Numbered from the stretch's first letter, positions 36,372 through 45,868 are shown. The stretch is 64,000 nucleotides of DNA from Pseudonocardiales bacterium (GCA_019241525.1 JAFAWY010000014.1:1-64000), one strand, 5' to 3'. A program made the numbers and translations. The notes: generated by a model not told the origin, from the sequence alone.

Positions 36372-37175
36372 ATGTTTTTGCACAACCCGAAAATGATGTA
36401 CACCGTGCGGGTTGACCAGCCGAATCCCGCTTTCGCCAAGATGCTGCTGGAGCAGTTTGGCGGCCCCAATGGTGAACTGGCTGCGGCCATGCGCTACTTC
36501 ACCCAAGGCTGGAACGAGCCCGACGGTCCACGCCGCAGTATGTTGCTCGACATCGCCACCGAGGAGCTGTCGCACCTGGAGATGGTGGCCCAGACCCTTT
36601 CGATGCTGCTCAAGGGATCACCCTCCCAGCTTGTCGACCAGGTCGAAGGCACTTACCTCGGTGAGCTGCTAGACGGCGAAATGCCCGACTACCTCACCCT
36701 GGCACTAAACAGTGGACCCAACGTGCTAGGCGGCGGAGGTCCGCGGCTGACCGACTCGATGGGTGCCCCATGGACTGCTGCCTACATCGATACGCTGGGC
36801 CAGCCGGTGGCTGACCTGTACTCCGACATTGCCGCCGAAGCGCGCGCTAAGATCGTTTACGAGCGACTGATCAAACAGTGTGACGATGCCGGTTGCAAGG
36901 ACACGTTGAACTTCCTCATGACCCGGGAGATCGCTCACCAAAAGATGTTCCAGGCCGCGCTGGACGCGATCGTGGACAACTTCCCGCCCGGTACCCTGCC
37001 AGGCGACCAGAAGCTCGGTCACACCTACATCGCCGACTCGGGTGACTTCAGTGGCGACGGCAAGGCCGATGGCTTCGAGCTATCCCAAGACAATAGCGAT
37101 TGGGGCTTCGAACTCGACACGCATCCCGTCGATCACGCCGCCAAGCAACAAGTCGGACCTCCATCAGCAACGTAG
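36372..37175 (+). CDS. manganese catalase
   Basis: Dimanganese catalase destroying hydrogen peroxide, 267 residues. The four-helix bundle ligands are visible: Glu in GGPNGELAAAMRYF, Glu and His in IATEELSHLEMVAQTL, Glu in AEARAKIVYERL, and Glu/His in MTREIAHQKMFQAAL. ATG 36372 (MFLHNPKMMYTVRVDQPNP) has GGAAGGA about nine bases upstream. Monocistronic with a hairpin after the stop. Confidence 0.93.
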   Translation: MFLHNPKMMYTVRVDQPNPAFAKMLLEQFGGPNGELAAAMRYFTQGWNEPDGPRRSMLLDIATEELSHLEMVAQTLSMLLKGSPSQLVDQVEGTYLGELLDGEMPDYLTLALNSGPNVLGGGGPRLTDSMGAPWTAAYIDTLGQPVADLYSDIAAEARAKIVYERLIKQCDDAGCKDTLNFLMTREIAHQKMFQAALDAIVDNFPPGTLPGDQKLGHTYIADSGDFSGDGKADGFELSQDNSDWGFELDTHPVDHAAKQQVGPPSAT

Positions 37176-37232
37176 CGAGAACCAGTCTCGTTCAGCAACG
37201 CCAGCGGTATTGCAATAAGGCAACGACGTGTG

Positions 37233-37256
37233 GGGGTGCCAGAAAAGCGGCACCCC
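37233..37256 (+). terminator. hairpin after manganese catalase
   Basis: GGGGTGCC, eight-base loop, GGCACCCC: a perfect eight-bp stem 57 bases after the stop. The T tract after it is poor. Confidence 0.5.
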
Positions 37257-37590
37257 TACTCCTCAATTAATAGCTTGCCGCAATGTCACTGCGCTGGCCT
37301 GACGACGCAACAAAGCACAACAGTTGCGTATCCCAGAAACCTGCTGGAATAAGTGTCTCGCTGACGCCTGACAACGTAGATCGGCAGCATCGGGGAAGTC
37401 GCAGCCGTACCGCGTTGACTCAGATCGGCCAAATGGTCTAATAAGCTGGACGTCCTTGATTCTGCGCGATCTGGTATGTCAGCTCCGAAGTGGATCCTGG
37501 CCAGGTTCCCCGCCCTCAGCTTGCCGCGCCAATTGTCCAAGGCGTTGCCCAAGCTTGCCCACGTTGCCGAGATCCGGATTGTCCCGGTTG
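37257..37590. other. intergenic, no gene seen
   Basis: No supported frame; it lies between convergent transcription units. Confidence 0.4.
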
Positions 37591-38262
37591 CTACCTCAAA
37601 TGCGCTTTGCTGTGCCGGTTACCGTGGTTGCGACCCAGGTCGCCGCAGTTTCCGTGGTTGTGATGTTTGCCATTGCCACCGTCGTCGCCATCTTTGTCAT
37701 TATCGCCACCGTTATTGCCGTTTTCCTTGTTGTTGTCGCCATTATCCGCATTGCCGTTGTTATCGTTGACACCCGTGCCGCCATTGTTGTTTCCACCGTC
37801 GCTAGCGCCGTTGTCGTTGGCGCTGTTGCCGTTGTCGCCATTATCTACATTGCCGTTGCTGTCGTTGGCACCGTTGTCGTTAGTGCCGTCAGCTCCATTG
37901 GTACCGTCAGCTCCATCGGTGCCATCGGTGCCATTGCCGATGTTGGAGGTCGATCCGCTGGAGATGAACATCCTATTTAAGGAATGATCTATGGAGGACA
38001 GTGCCCCGGTGGTGGAAACGGTGCCGTTGGTCATGGCGAGCCAATCACCAGGGGTCGCGCTGCCATCGTCGAACTGCACGCCGCCTGCCGCAGTGGCCGG
38101 AGGGAGGATCGCGGTGATGACGTCCACCGATCTCGGTAGTGCTGCGGCACTGGCCACTCCCCCAGTAAGCAAAGCTGCCGCGGCCGCGGCGGCGGCCACC
38201 AAGGTGCCCGATGCCAACCGAGTCAAAAATCCATTCTTATGCACGATATAACTCACTTTCAC
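37591..38262 (-). CDS. secreted protein with Asn/Gly/Asp low-complexity tail
   Basis: 223 residues. A signal peptide with a long Ala stretch (GTLVAAAAAAAALLTGG, cut after ASA) is followed by about 70 ordinary residues, then a tail built of NGTDG/NGADG and DNGNGN units, ending in a basic His-rich segment (GKHHNHGNCGDLG). GTG at 38262 or 38244 are possible starts. The tail could be a flexible spacer or calcium/metal-binding surface element. Confidence 0.65.
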   Translation of the reverse strand: MKVSYIVHKNGFLTRLASGTLVAAAAAAAALLTGGVASAAALPRSVDVITAILPPATAAGGVQFDDGSATPGDWLAMTNGTVSTTGALSSIDHSLNRMFISSGSTSNIGNGTDGTDGADGTNGADGTNDNGANDSNGNVDNGDNGNSANDNGASDGGNNNGGTGVNDNNGNADNGDNNKENGNNGGDNDKDGDDGGNGKHHNHGNCGDLGRNHGNRHSKAHLR

Positions 38263-38709
38263 TTTGCGATGGATGCACCGAATACAGGTTCATTCCACGA
38301 ATCCTGACTATGGAAACCCGAGTCGTCAGGGTTGCCGCTGTCAGGAATTTAGCAGCGGAGCCTTGCCCCCAACAGTAAACAATAGCCGGAGACGAGGCTG
38401 CAATTAACCCTACGGGGGACAACTACCCGGCGAACAAACGTGGATCATTCCGCGCGGCGGACCAGGAGTCCACAAGCCTTGTCAAGGTTCCTTTTAACTA
38501 ACGGGAAGCGGCCATCAAGCAATTGTGTAGCGCGTTTCCACGGCCCGCTGGGAGGAGGTCAAAGTGGCAGTCGCACTACCCCGTGAGTTATTCGGTGTTG
38601 TCCGTACCTCTGGAAGGCCGGCTCCAAGAACGCTCGCCTGCGAGGATCCGCAATCAGTAATTGCGCGACCATAGGAAGGATGCTAGGTGTCACACTGAGG
38701 CAATCGGCC
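38263..38709. other. intergenic, no gene seen
   Basis: Promoter regions for the secreted protein (left) and HicB-like gene (right); no supported frame. Confidence 0.4.
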
Positions 38710-38928
38710 ATGTGGCGCACTTTCACTGCCGCGGTAGGCCTGGAACAAGACTGGTGCATAGCGCAGTGCCTTGAGGTCGATGTGGCCGGCCATGGCCGCA
38801 CAATCAACGAAGCTTTGGGGCACCTTGCGGAAGCTGTCGCGCTCCACCTTGATGAGGCGGATGATCCACAGCAGCACGTGACCACCATTCCCGTCGTCAC
38901 CGCATTCCAAATTCCAGGCGCGGCGTAA
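38710..38928 (+). CDS. HicB-like antitoxin
   Basis: 72 residues: MWRTFTAAVGLEQDWCIAQC, then VAGHGRTINEALGHLAEAVALHLDE, the partial RNase H-like HicB fold. GAGG lies nine bases before ATG 38710. The C-terminal DNA-binding part is short. It precedes a decayed hicA, so this is an orphan antitoxin of a broken HicBA module. Confidence 0.75.
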   Translation: MWRTFTAAVGLEQDWCIAQCLEVDVAGHGRTINEALGHLAEAVALHLDEADDPQQHVTTIPVVTAFQIPGAA

Positions 38929-38934
38929 GTCGAC

Positions 38935-39120
38935 GCTTTCTCACCTACCACTTTCGCAAGATCGCCACTGTGGAGTCGCTCCGTTTGGCTCCGCGCTTAC
39001 GAAGAACAGCCACGCTGTCTACCGGCATCCAGATGGCAGCGCCGTTCGACCTGCTGTTCGGGAGTGAGGTGATCTTCGGCAACGATGTCAGAGACACCGA
39101 CGCGTCCGTTGGGAACAAGC
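38935..39120 (+). pseudogene. decayed hicA toxin gene
   Basis: Pieces in different frames resemble HicA: SHAVYRHPDG (39008-39037), holding the catalytic His region, and SEVIFGNDVRDTDASV (about 39060-39110), the C-terminal segment. A frameshift and a TGA separate them and no start is left. It directly follows the HicB-like gene, the expected partner position. Confidence 0.55.
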
Positions 39121-39124
39121 ACGC

Positions 39125-39410
39125 GTCGGCCTGCTCGGTCATCTGGCAGCCATGGCAGAGGTGGGGCTGGAACCATCCAGCGAGTTCCCCAAGCCGCTGA
39201 CCCGATGACGCGGTCCAGACTGCCGATGTAGTCATCACCATGGGTGTGGGGACGCCTGCCCGGTCTACCTCGGCAAGCGCTAGCTCGACTGGGACCTCCC
39301 CGACCCCGCCGGCAACACCCTTCCCGAGGTGCGCTCTATCCGCGACGAGATCGACCACCGGGTACACGCACTGCTTGAGGAAACTGCTGTCGACAGCGCG
39401 TGGTCGAGGT
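39125..39410 (+). pseudogene. decayed arsenate reductase (LMW-phosphatase type)
   Basis: HLAAMAEVGLEPSSEFPKPLT, then after a one-base shift DDAVQTADVVITM, then after another shift GCGDACPVYLGKR, an in-frame TAG, and LDWDLPDPAGNTLPEVRSIR plus DEIDHRVHALLEE. These match the C-terminal two thirds of low-molecular-weight-phosphatase arsenate reductases. The N-terminal CxxNxxRS loop is missing. The gene is dead but sits just before an arsenical-type permease. Confidence 0.75.
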
Positions 39411-39587
39411 TAAGCCCCTCCCACAGAAGTCTGCTCATAGCTGACCAAGATGCCCACCGGCAGGTGTCCTCACTTCGCCGGCTCCTGCTCACACAGCGCT
39501 GAGGTCATCTGGGTCGCCGTGACTACCGTGCGGAGGTGAGAGTCCTCGGAGAAATACCCCTCGGGTCCCTAGGAGGTGGCCACGGCT

Positions 39588-40832
39588 ATGGATGCGATCA
39601 GTCATGCGTTGGCCTTGGCGGGCTCGATGACTTGGGAAATCCTCTGGGCATTGGTTCTCGGGTTCGCATTGTCCGCCGTGGTGCAGGCGGTGGTGCCCAA
39701 GTCGACGATCGTGCGCCTAGTGGGTGACGACCATCCCCGGACCCTCGCGGTGGCCGCCGCGCTGGGAGCAGCCTCGTCGTCGTGCTCCTATGCGGCGGTG
39801 GCGTTGGCGCGGTCGTTGTTCCGTAAGGGCGCGCACTTCACCGCGGCGATGGTCTTCGAGATTGGCTCCACTAACCTGGTGCTCGAGCTCGGTGTGGTTC
39901 TGGCGTTGCTGATGGGCTGGCAGTTCACTGCGGCCGAGTTTGTGGGCGGTCCGATTTTGATCGTGCTGGTCGCTGTGCTGTTCCGGCTGTTCGTTCGTCA
40001 GTGGCTCATCGAGAAGGCACGCCAGCAGGCAGACAAGGGCCTGGCCGGCTCGATGGAAGGCCACGCGGCGATGGACATGTCCATCCAGGCCGAGGGTTCG
40101 TTTTGGCAGCGGTTGTTTTCAGCTGAAGGTGTCACCGCCGTGGCGCGCGTGTTCGTCATGGAATGGGCGGCGATCCTGCGCGACGTGGTGCTTGGCCTCC
40201 TTTTCGCCGGAGCGATCGGCGCCTGGGTGCCCGAAGAGTTCTGGCGCAGCTTCTTTCTCACCGACTATCCCGTAGCCTCCGCGCTGTGGGGGCCGATCGT
40301 GGGTCCGATCGTGGCGATTCTCAGCTTTGTCTGCTCGATCGGCAACGTGCCGCTTGCGGCGGTGTTGTGGAATGGAGGCATCAGCTTCGGTGGCGTGACC
40401 GCGTTTATCTATGCCGACCTGGTGATCCTGCCGATTCTCAATATCTACCGGAAGTATTACGGCGCGCGGATGGCGCTGGTGATATTGGGCACCTTCTACG
40501 CCGCCATGGTCGGTGCTGGCTATCTTGTAGAGTTCCTCTTCGGGATCACGGGACTGATTCCCACTCAGCGTTCTGCGAGAGTGATGGAAGAGGGCATCAT
40601 GTGGAACTACACCACCTGGCTCAACATCGTTTTTCTGGTCCTTGCCACCGTGCTTGTCGTTCGCTTCGTGCGCACCGGCGGGATCGCCATGCTGCGCATG
40701 ATGGGCGGCTCACCCGACGCAGCGGACCAGCACAACCACTTCCACAACCGCCACTCACACCACCACAGCGCGGAATCCAATGCAGCCAGCGACCACGGCA
40801 CAGGCCACGAGCACGACCGGAACCAGCCTTAA
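39588..40832 (+). CDS. ArsP/YraQ-type permease with His-rich tail
   Basis: 414 residues, about eight to ten membrane helices, DUF318 permease family, which includes organoarsenical exporters. AAALGAASSSCSYAAVALAR and LSFVCSIGNVPLAAVLWNGG carry the paired conserved Ser/Cys motifs. The C-terminal 35 residues are strongly His-rich (HNHFHNRHSHHH, GHEHD), suggesting metal binding. AGGAGG precedes ATG 39588. A decayed arsenate reductase upstream supports a metalloid role. Confidence 0.87.
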   Translation: MDAISHALALAGSMTWEILWALVLGFALSAVVQAVVPKSTIVRLVGDDHPRTLAVAAALGAASSSCSYAAVALARSLFRKGAHFTAAMVFEIGSTNLVLELGVVLALLMGWQFTAAEFVGGPILIVLVAVLFRLFVRQWLIEKARQQADKGLAGSMEGHAAMDMSIQAEGSFWQRLFSAEGVTAVARVFVMEWAAILRDVVLGLLFAGAIGAWVPEEFWRSFFLTDYPVASALWGPIVGPIVAILSFVCSIGNVPLAAVLWNGGISFGGVTAFIYADLVILPILNIYRKYYGARMALVILGTFYAAMVGAGYLVEFLFGITGLIPTQRSARVMEEGIMWNYTTWLNIVFLVLATVLVVRFVRTGGIAMLRMMGGSPDAADQHNHFHNRHSHHHSAESNAASDHGTGHEHDRNQP

Positions 40833-40921
40833 CGACGACTCCTTCGGACATTCACACGGAGGAAGGCGGAGGGTGGCGCTCAATCTTCGCTTATGTGCCT
40901 GCGGGCTGGCCCACAGGCGAT

Positions 40922-41563
40922 CTACTGCCTGCTCAGCAGGGCCTGCATTTCGGTGATCTCGCGCTGTTGGCTGTCGATAATGCGCTGGGCGAGTTGACGG
41001 GCAGCGGGATTTTGCCCAGCGCGCAGCTCAGTCTGCGCCACCGTGATGGCCCCTTGATGGTGGGTGATCATCATCTGCAGGAACATTCGGTCGAACTCAG
41101 GTCCGGTGGCTTGCTCGAGCTGCTGCATCTGATCGCCGGACATCATGCCAGGCAACGGGCCGCTGGCGTCGTGATCCATCTGGCCCATCTCGCCTTGTTC
41201 CGTGCCGCTCATGGGGCTGTCCGTGGCCGGTACCGGCTCGTGCCAAGCGCGCAGCCAGCCGCTCATCTGATCGATTTCGGGTTGCTGAGCGGCCTGGATA
41301 CGAGCAGCGAGATCTTTCACCTGAGGTGATACCGCCCGTTGGGCGGCCAGTCGGGACATGGCGATGGCCTGGGCGTGGTGCGGAATCATGTTCTGCGCAA
41401 ACGCGACATCGGGCTGGTTGTGGGCCTGGGCTACTGACTGTGAGGTCGTTGGGCTGCTAGAAGACGATGCTGTGGTGTTGGAGTCACAGCCGCCGAGGAC
41501 GACACCAACGGTCAGGGCGGCGGCCAAAGCCACAATGGGCATGATGATGCTGGGCGTGGTCAT
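40922..41563 (-). CDS. DUF305 lipoprotein
   Basis: 213 residues. Lipobox LGGC (about 25). Two DUF305 repeats with the paired-His motif: NMIPHHAQAIAMSRLA and QMMITHHQGAITVAQ, joined by a Met/Asp/His-rich linker (GEMGQMDHD, GMMSGDQM) that may bind copper. Such proteins are common in metal-resistance islands. Convergent with the permease. Confidence 0.9.
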   Translation of the reverse strand: MTTPSIIMPIVALAAALTVGVVLGGCDSNTTASSSSSPTTSQSVAQAHNQPDVAFAQNMIPHHAQAIAMSRLAAQRAVSPQVKDLAARIQAAQQPEIDQMSGWLRAWHEPVPATDSPMSGTEQGEMGQMDHDASGPLPGMMSGDQMQQLEQATGPEFDRMFLQMMITHHQGAITVAQTELRAGQNPAARQLAQRIIDSQQREITEMQALLSRQ

Positions 41564-41621
41564 AGGGATGTTCCTCTGCGAAGATGAGTTGGCTGAATCA
41601 GTCGCTGATCAATCAGCGGCA

Positions 41622-42084
41622 TCAGCGCCTCAGAACGCCGAGCTGGATAAATCGAACGGAGCCGGTAGGCGGTGCCCGCGCGGGAACGGCGCCGACCCCT
41701 ACCAGCAGATGCCCCGGCTCCCAGAGTCGTCGCCATGCTGTCACCAAGACCAATGCGGCGGCCAGGGCAGTCATCGCCGTCAAGACGGCCAAACCAACAG
41801 TGCCCCACCAGGTCCATCGGATCACAGCAGCAAGGGTGTGACGCCAGCACTGAGTTCGCGGCCACCCTCGCCAGAACCGGATTCACCGCGAGCCCAGCAT
41901 GAGAATGTCGGTGGGTGTCGGGCTCATCAGGGACAACCCGGGGCCTGCCGCTATGGTCATCGGCGTATGGGCGGACTGCCCTTCCTGGCCTCCGTGTCCG
42001 GCGACCAGGTGGCGCATGCCAATCAGGCCCGCGGCGATGGCAACAATCAGTAACCACTGATATCGGATCCTGTCGGTCCCTCCC
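41622..42084 (-). pseudogene. frameshifted DUF6153-like membrane protein
   Basis: The upstream part (about 42084-41883) encodes RYQWLLIVAIAAGLIGMRHLV and a linker, then TGA. The downstream part in another frame (41825-41622) encodes WWGTVGLAVLTAMTALAAALVL and ends PPTGSVRFIQLGVLRR, like the PxxxxxxLxVLR end of DUF6153 proteins. It lies next to DUF305, a frequent companion. Either a pseudogene or a sequence error. Confidence 0.45.
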
Positions 42085-42227
42085 CGCACGCGATCGACAA
42101 TAGTTGACCACCCGAGCTCCGCGAGGGCTGCCGTCGCCCATGGTGGTCGGGGATGACGCGCACGTCGGCCGCCATAAGCCATACGTCGCCAGTGGCCTGA
42201 TTCGCCAGGCCATCCCCTCACCCATCG

Positions 42228-42406
42228 GACGCTCCTCGGTCGCCTTCACTCAGCAGGTCTACATGCACGTCATCCCCGGCATGGACGCAGAGGGTGCGCG
42301 ACTCGCAGCGACGGCCATCCTTGGGACAATGTCAGCACCGAACTCACCCGGCGATGCGACCGTGACTAACTGCGTGACTACCAGGTCAGACTCACCCCTG
42401 TCATGA
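42228..42406 (+). pseudogene. tyrosine integrase C-terminal remnant
   Basis: Encodes FTQQVYMHVIPGMDAEGARL followed by AATAILG: the catalytic Tyr region and final helix of a phage-type integrase, without the rest. It ends about 60 bp before a tRNA-derived repeat, as a full integrase would at its attachment site. Confidence 0.7.
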
Positions 42407-42465
42407 GCCCCCACAGCAACGAGAAGGTCACTGAACAGCTGGTCAGGGCCTTCTGCGGTAGTAGT

Positions 42466-42502
42466 GGGGGCGGATTCGAACCGCCGACCTCTGGGTTATG
42501 AG
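42466..42502 (-). repeat. attachment-site-like tRNA 3'-half remnant (copy 1)
   Basis: 37 bases that, on the minus strand, give an anticodon loop CTCATAA (Met type), variable region and a complete T-arm GGCGG-TTCGAAT-CCGCC. No matching 5' half is present, so this is not a functional tRNA. A near-identical copy lies at 48363-48399 in the same orientation. Confidence 0.75.
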
Positions 42503-43167
42503 CCGTCCCAGGGTCGTCTCACCTGTACCGGCCCAACACCATGCTGGCCAGTACGACCGCTCGCTCCCATGTTATTTCGCTTTGTCTCAGCCGACTCACT
42601 CGGTCGCGCGGCGTCTCGTTACCACCGCCGTTACCTAGCACGGTCCCTACTCCCCTGGTCTGCCCCGACCGTGGTCGGCGACAGAGGCGAGGACCCTGCG
42701 ATTAACAGATGCAGGCAGACGCCTAGTCAGATCGCGTGACGTGGGTATGTGGCGTTCGCTGGGTGGTGTCCGAGTGCAGCGTGGTGCTGGTCGTTGCGGT
42801 CACAACTGCGGTCACCGCGGCTGGCACGCTCGCGGATTGATCAAGTCAGGCGCCTTTGATCCGCGGGCCGACTCAGCGCCAAGCTGCTGCCCATTCCCGT
42901 GCCAACCACGGTGCCCGCTCGTGAGTGAGGACATCCTAGATCTGGGTGATCTCTCACATGGCCGGTGCCGACTTGGCCATCCACCGAAGAGCGGTCAGCC
43001 AGAGTAGCGCAAATACATCTCGGTGGTTCTCACCGCTTCTCACTGCTACCCGACGTTTGACGAGCTGGAGATGGCCTGACGCTTGGTAGTCTCCCTCGCC
43101 TGTTCAACCACCCTCTGACGTCGTGTTGTGTGTACACCAACGACACAGCCGCTGCCATTGCTGGGTG
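42503..43167. other. intergenic with a 122-bp direct repeat, otherwise no gene
   Basis: Besides the direct repeat at 42695-42816 only chance frames are seen. The stretch at about 42918-42960 resembles 48590-48640, both following the tRNA-like repeats. Confidence 0.45.
42695..42816 (+). repeat. 122-bp direct repeat, copy A
   Basis: Starts CCTGCGATTAACAGATGCAG and ends TTGCGGTCACAACTGCGGTC plus ACC. It matches 44372-44493 over the same length with about a dozen substitutions and no gaps seen by eye. Confidence 0.8.
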
Positions 43168-43782
43168 TTAATGGCGCGTGCTGGGTGATGCGAGTGTGGG
43201 GAGTTTGGTCAAGACCCCGGACCTGATGAGAACCCACGCGCCGATGGTGATGAATATGGTGGGGATAAGCCAGCGCCCGGCGGCGCCCACCAAAGTGCTT
43301 ACCTTTTTATGGCTGCCGATCAGGGCCGCGGCAACGCACCACACGGCGAGCAGGACAAAAAATGTAGCGATGGTCAGCGCTTCGTTGCGGGGTGGCAGGG
43401 TGATGAAGTGCAAAACGTAGACCGTGACATTATCGATACCGTTGGCGATGGTCAGCACTGCCACCGATAGCGTGCCTGTTGCGGGGACGTAGGTGGGGTC
43501 GCGGTGACGGGCACGCAGCAAACCATGCAGCCCCAGCGCAAGAGGAAGCACACCGAGCAGCCCCACCCAGGCATCCGGGACTGGGCGCAGCCCGGCGGCA
43601 GCAAGAACGCTGACCGCCACCCACGCCATAAAGCCGAGGTATTGCCCGGCGACGATCTGGGCGAGTCGGGGAACACCGGTGCTGCGGCTTGCGGCGAACA
43701 GCAGGGTCAGCACTACAAACGCGTCGACATTGGTGATCACAAAAACGATGGCTGCTGTCCCCAGCACCGTCATTATCGCCAT
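43168..43782 (-). CDS. CadD-family cadmium resistance transporter
   Basis: 204 residues, five or six membrane helices. IVFVITNVDAFVVLTLLFA at the start and LTIANGIDNVTVYVLHF in the middle are the two conserved Asn-Asp motifs of CadD-like cation exporters. Located in the metal-related accessory region between the two copies of the 122-bp repeat. Confidence 0.88.
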   Translation of the reverse strand: MAIMTVLGTAAIVFVITNVDAFVVLTLLFAASRSTGVPRLAQIVAGQYLGFMAWVAVSVLAAAGLRPVPDAWVGLLGVLPLALGLHGLLRARHRDPTYVPATGTLSVAVLTIANGIDNVTVYVLHFITLPPRNEALTIATFFVLLAVWCVAAALIGSHKKVSTLVGAAGRWLIPTIFITIGAWVLIRSGVLTKLPTLASPSTRH

Positions 43783-44613
43783 GAGTCACACCAGTTGCAG
43801 ACCGATCACCGTTGACCAGCGGACACATCCGGGCACTGCATCTGCCCACGTGACCGCCTGAGGCATATCGGTCGCTGATCCCCGAAGCGGGGGCTGCTAT
43901 TCCTTCCCGCTGTGTCCATCCTTCGGGACGCTTGATCCATCTGCGGCACTCCGTTTCTGGTGTCAAGAACGCCACTGTGGGCGCACGTTCGCTACAGCGA
44001 ATGCCGCAGCCGCGATGCGAAGCTCCTGACGCCACCGCGGCCACGCACCGGCTCCCGCAACCGCGATCGTAATGAACGAACGGTAAACAAACAAAAAATA
44101 GACAGTTAACGTCATTGGTCGGTAGGGGTACCTAGGGACCGGTGACGGACACGGCGCCGACCTCCTGATCATGACCGCGGACAGCGGTGCTGACCAGCGA
44201 ACATTATTCGTTGTTGGTCAGCGTTGTATCTCGTTGTTGAGCGTCGTTTCGTCCGCTGAGACGGCCCACAGACGGCCCCGATCTGGAATCTTCAGCGCGA
44301 AATCGGTGCGTGCGCCGAGCGGCTGTGCTCGTTGGCTGTCGTGGCTTGGCAACTCGGCGCGAGAGAAAGATCCTGCGATTAACAGATGCAGGCAGACGCC
44401 TAGTCAGATGGCGCAACGTGGGTATGTGCCGTTCGCCGGGTCGTGTTTGAGTGCGGCGTGGTGCTGGTCGTTGCGGTCACGACTGCGGTCACCTGGTGGT
44501 GGCAGCGCGCGCCCTTGCGGGATGGCCTGCGGCGAGGCCACTTGATTCAGAGGTGCGCAATCTCCTCGGTACGACATCGGGCTTGCGCCGTCCCCGGTCA
44601 GCACAGCGCATGT
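43783..44613. other. intergenic with repeat copy B, otherwise no gene seen
   Basis: About 830 bases flanked by cadD and the DUF2249-cupin gene, with chance frames only, apart from the repeat at 44372-44493. Confidence 0.4.
44372..44493 (+). repeat. 122-bp direct repeat, copy B
   Basis: Second copy of the 42695-42816 repeat, same orientation, 1.68 kb away, bracketing cadD. Confidence 0.8.
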
Positions 44614-45237
44614 TTAGCTGTTCTGTTCCAGGGAGCTTCCGTTATTTAGTGGTGGTGCGGGGTTGAGGATGAGGGACTGGCGGCGTTGGTGGACGGTGAG
44701 ATAGCTCAGGCCGTGTGGTCCGGCGGACAACTGGCGCCGGGAACGCTGGGGCAGCCAGATCAGTGCTCCGGGGTGTAGGTCGATGGTGTGGATCTCGGTG
44801 GTGAGGTGGCCGGTTCCGTCGAGGACGAACAGCAGCACGTCAAGGTCGGGGCCGACATGCGCCCTGATGGAGGCACCCGGTGCCAGCCGGATGATGTTGG
44901 AGTCAAGGTCACGCCGATGCATCGGTAGCTTCCACGCGACACCCCACTGGGGCTGGCTGTGATGGATCATGGTTATCGTGTCGCAAACAACGCGGGGCAG
45001 TGGGGTGGTGGCCAATTTGCCGATTTGGATCCGCCACGTTTCGGGACCTTGATCGAGATATTCCCAGCCGTGGCTGCCGGGATGATCGGTATCGAACTCG
45101 TCGCGCAGATGATGCGGGTCGTGATCGGTAACGAGTACGACAGACTCGCCGACGGACAAAGCCTCGTAGGTCTGCAAGATTGCCGCGTGCCGGTCAGGTG
45201 CGGGTAGCGCGCGTACGTCGAGTTCCTTGTCGGACAC
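44614..45237 (-). CDS. DUF2249-cupin fusion protein
   Basis: 207 residues from GTG 45237 (AGAGGA six bases upstream). N-terminal DUF2249: VRALPAPDRHAAILQTYEAL, then VVLVTDHDPHHLRDEF and WEYLDQGPETWRIQIGK. C-terminal cupin: ASIRAHVGPDLDVLLFVLDG and DLHPGALIWLPQRSRRQLSA. DUF2249 proteins cluster with nitric-oxide and hypoxia genes. The fusion to a cupin suggests a redox or ligand sensor. An unsupported frame continues 170 codons upstream. Confidence 0.8.
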   Translation of the reverse strand: MSDKELDVRALPAPDRHAAILQTYEALSVGESVVLVTDHDPHHLRDEFDTDHPGSHGWEYLDQGPETWRIQIGKLATTPLPRVVCDTITMIHHSQPQWGVAWKLPMHRRDLDSNIIRLAPGASIRAHVGPDLDVLLFVLDGTGHLTTEIHTIDLHPGALIWLPQRSRRQLSAGPHGLSYLTVHQRRQSLILNPAPPLNNGSSLEQNS

Positions 45238-45442
45238 AGGATTCCTCTCGAGCCTCATTGGTACATGGCTGATTCGATGGGTTCGGTGAACTCCTATGAT
45301 GTCCATGGTTGGGGGGCCTGCCTGGGCGTGTCGGTCCAAGCGCACACTGAGCTGGGGCTTATGCCCTTTGTGACCTGCCCACGGGAAAGGGCACCATGAC
45401 TTGCTACATGACCTTCGTGCGCCGTCCAGGCCCGGCAGGTTC

Positions 45443-45868
45443 ATGACTGCGCCGCTGGCAGTTGCTTGTGCCGTCACGTTCGTGTGGCTGGGGATGGTGC
45501 TGGCCATCTCTTTCCTCGAGGCACCGCTGAAGTTCCGCGCACCCGAGGTGACCTTGCGGATCGGGTTGGGGGTTGGTCGATTGGTCTTTGGCGCCCTCAA
45601 TACCGTCGAGGCCGTCTTTGCCGCCACGCTCGTGGTGTGCGTCATCATCGCTCCCGCTGCGGCGTGGATCATGACTTCGGCGCTAGTCGCTGTCACGATC
45701 TTGGGGGTGCAGCTTGTGTTGGTGCGGCCGCGGTTGGCTCGCCGGACAAACCGCATCCTCGCTGGGGCACCGGCGCAACGCTCAGGCGGTCACCATGTCT
45801 ATGTCGCCCTGGAGACCGGAAAGTGCATGATGCTGATCATCTCCGGCATCCTATTGCTGTCGACGTGA
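45443..45868 (+). CDS. four-helix integral membrane protein
   Basis: 141 residues from ATG 45443. Four hydrophobic helices (VACAVTFVWLGMVLAISFLE; FGALNTVEAVFAATLVVCVI; AWIMTSALVAVTILGVQLVL; TGKCMMLIISGILLL), with charged EAPLKFRAPEV and GHHVYVALETGK between. Diverges from the DUF2249-cupin gene across about 200 bases. Such proteins are often near DUF2249 genes; function unknown. Confidence 0.75.
   Translation: MTAPLAVACAVTFVWLGMVLAISFLEAPLKFRAPEVTLRIGLGVGRLVFGALNTVEAVFAATLVVCVIIAPAAAWIMTSALVAVTILGVQLVLVRPRLARRTNRILAGAPAQRSGGHHVYVALETGKCMMLIISGILLLST

Noticed and set aside
37591-38262. Plus-strand frames rich in Val/Ile across the low-complexity tail
   Set aside because: They are shadows of the GNT-type codons of the secreted minus-strand protein; no start site supports them.
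44171-44545. Possible 124-residue protein and a similar one at 42464-42739
   Set aside because: Their shared C-terminal sequence comes only from the 122-bp repeat; there is no ribosome-binding site and the composition is not protein-like.
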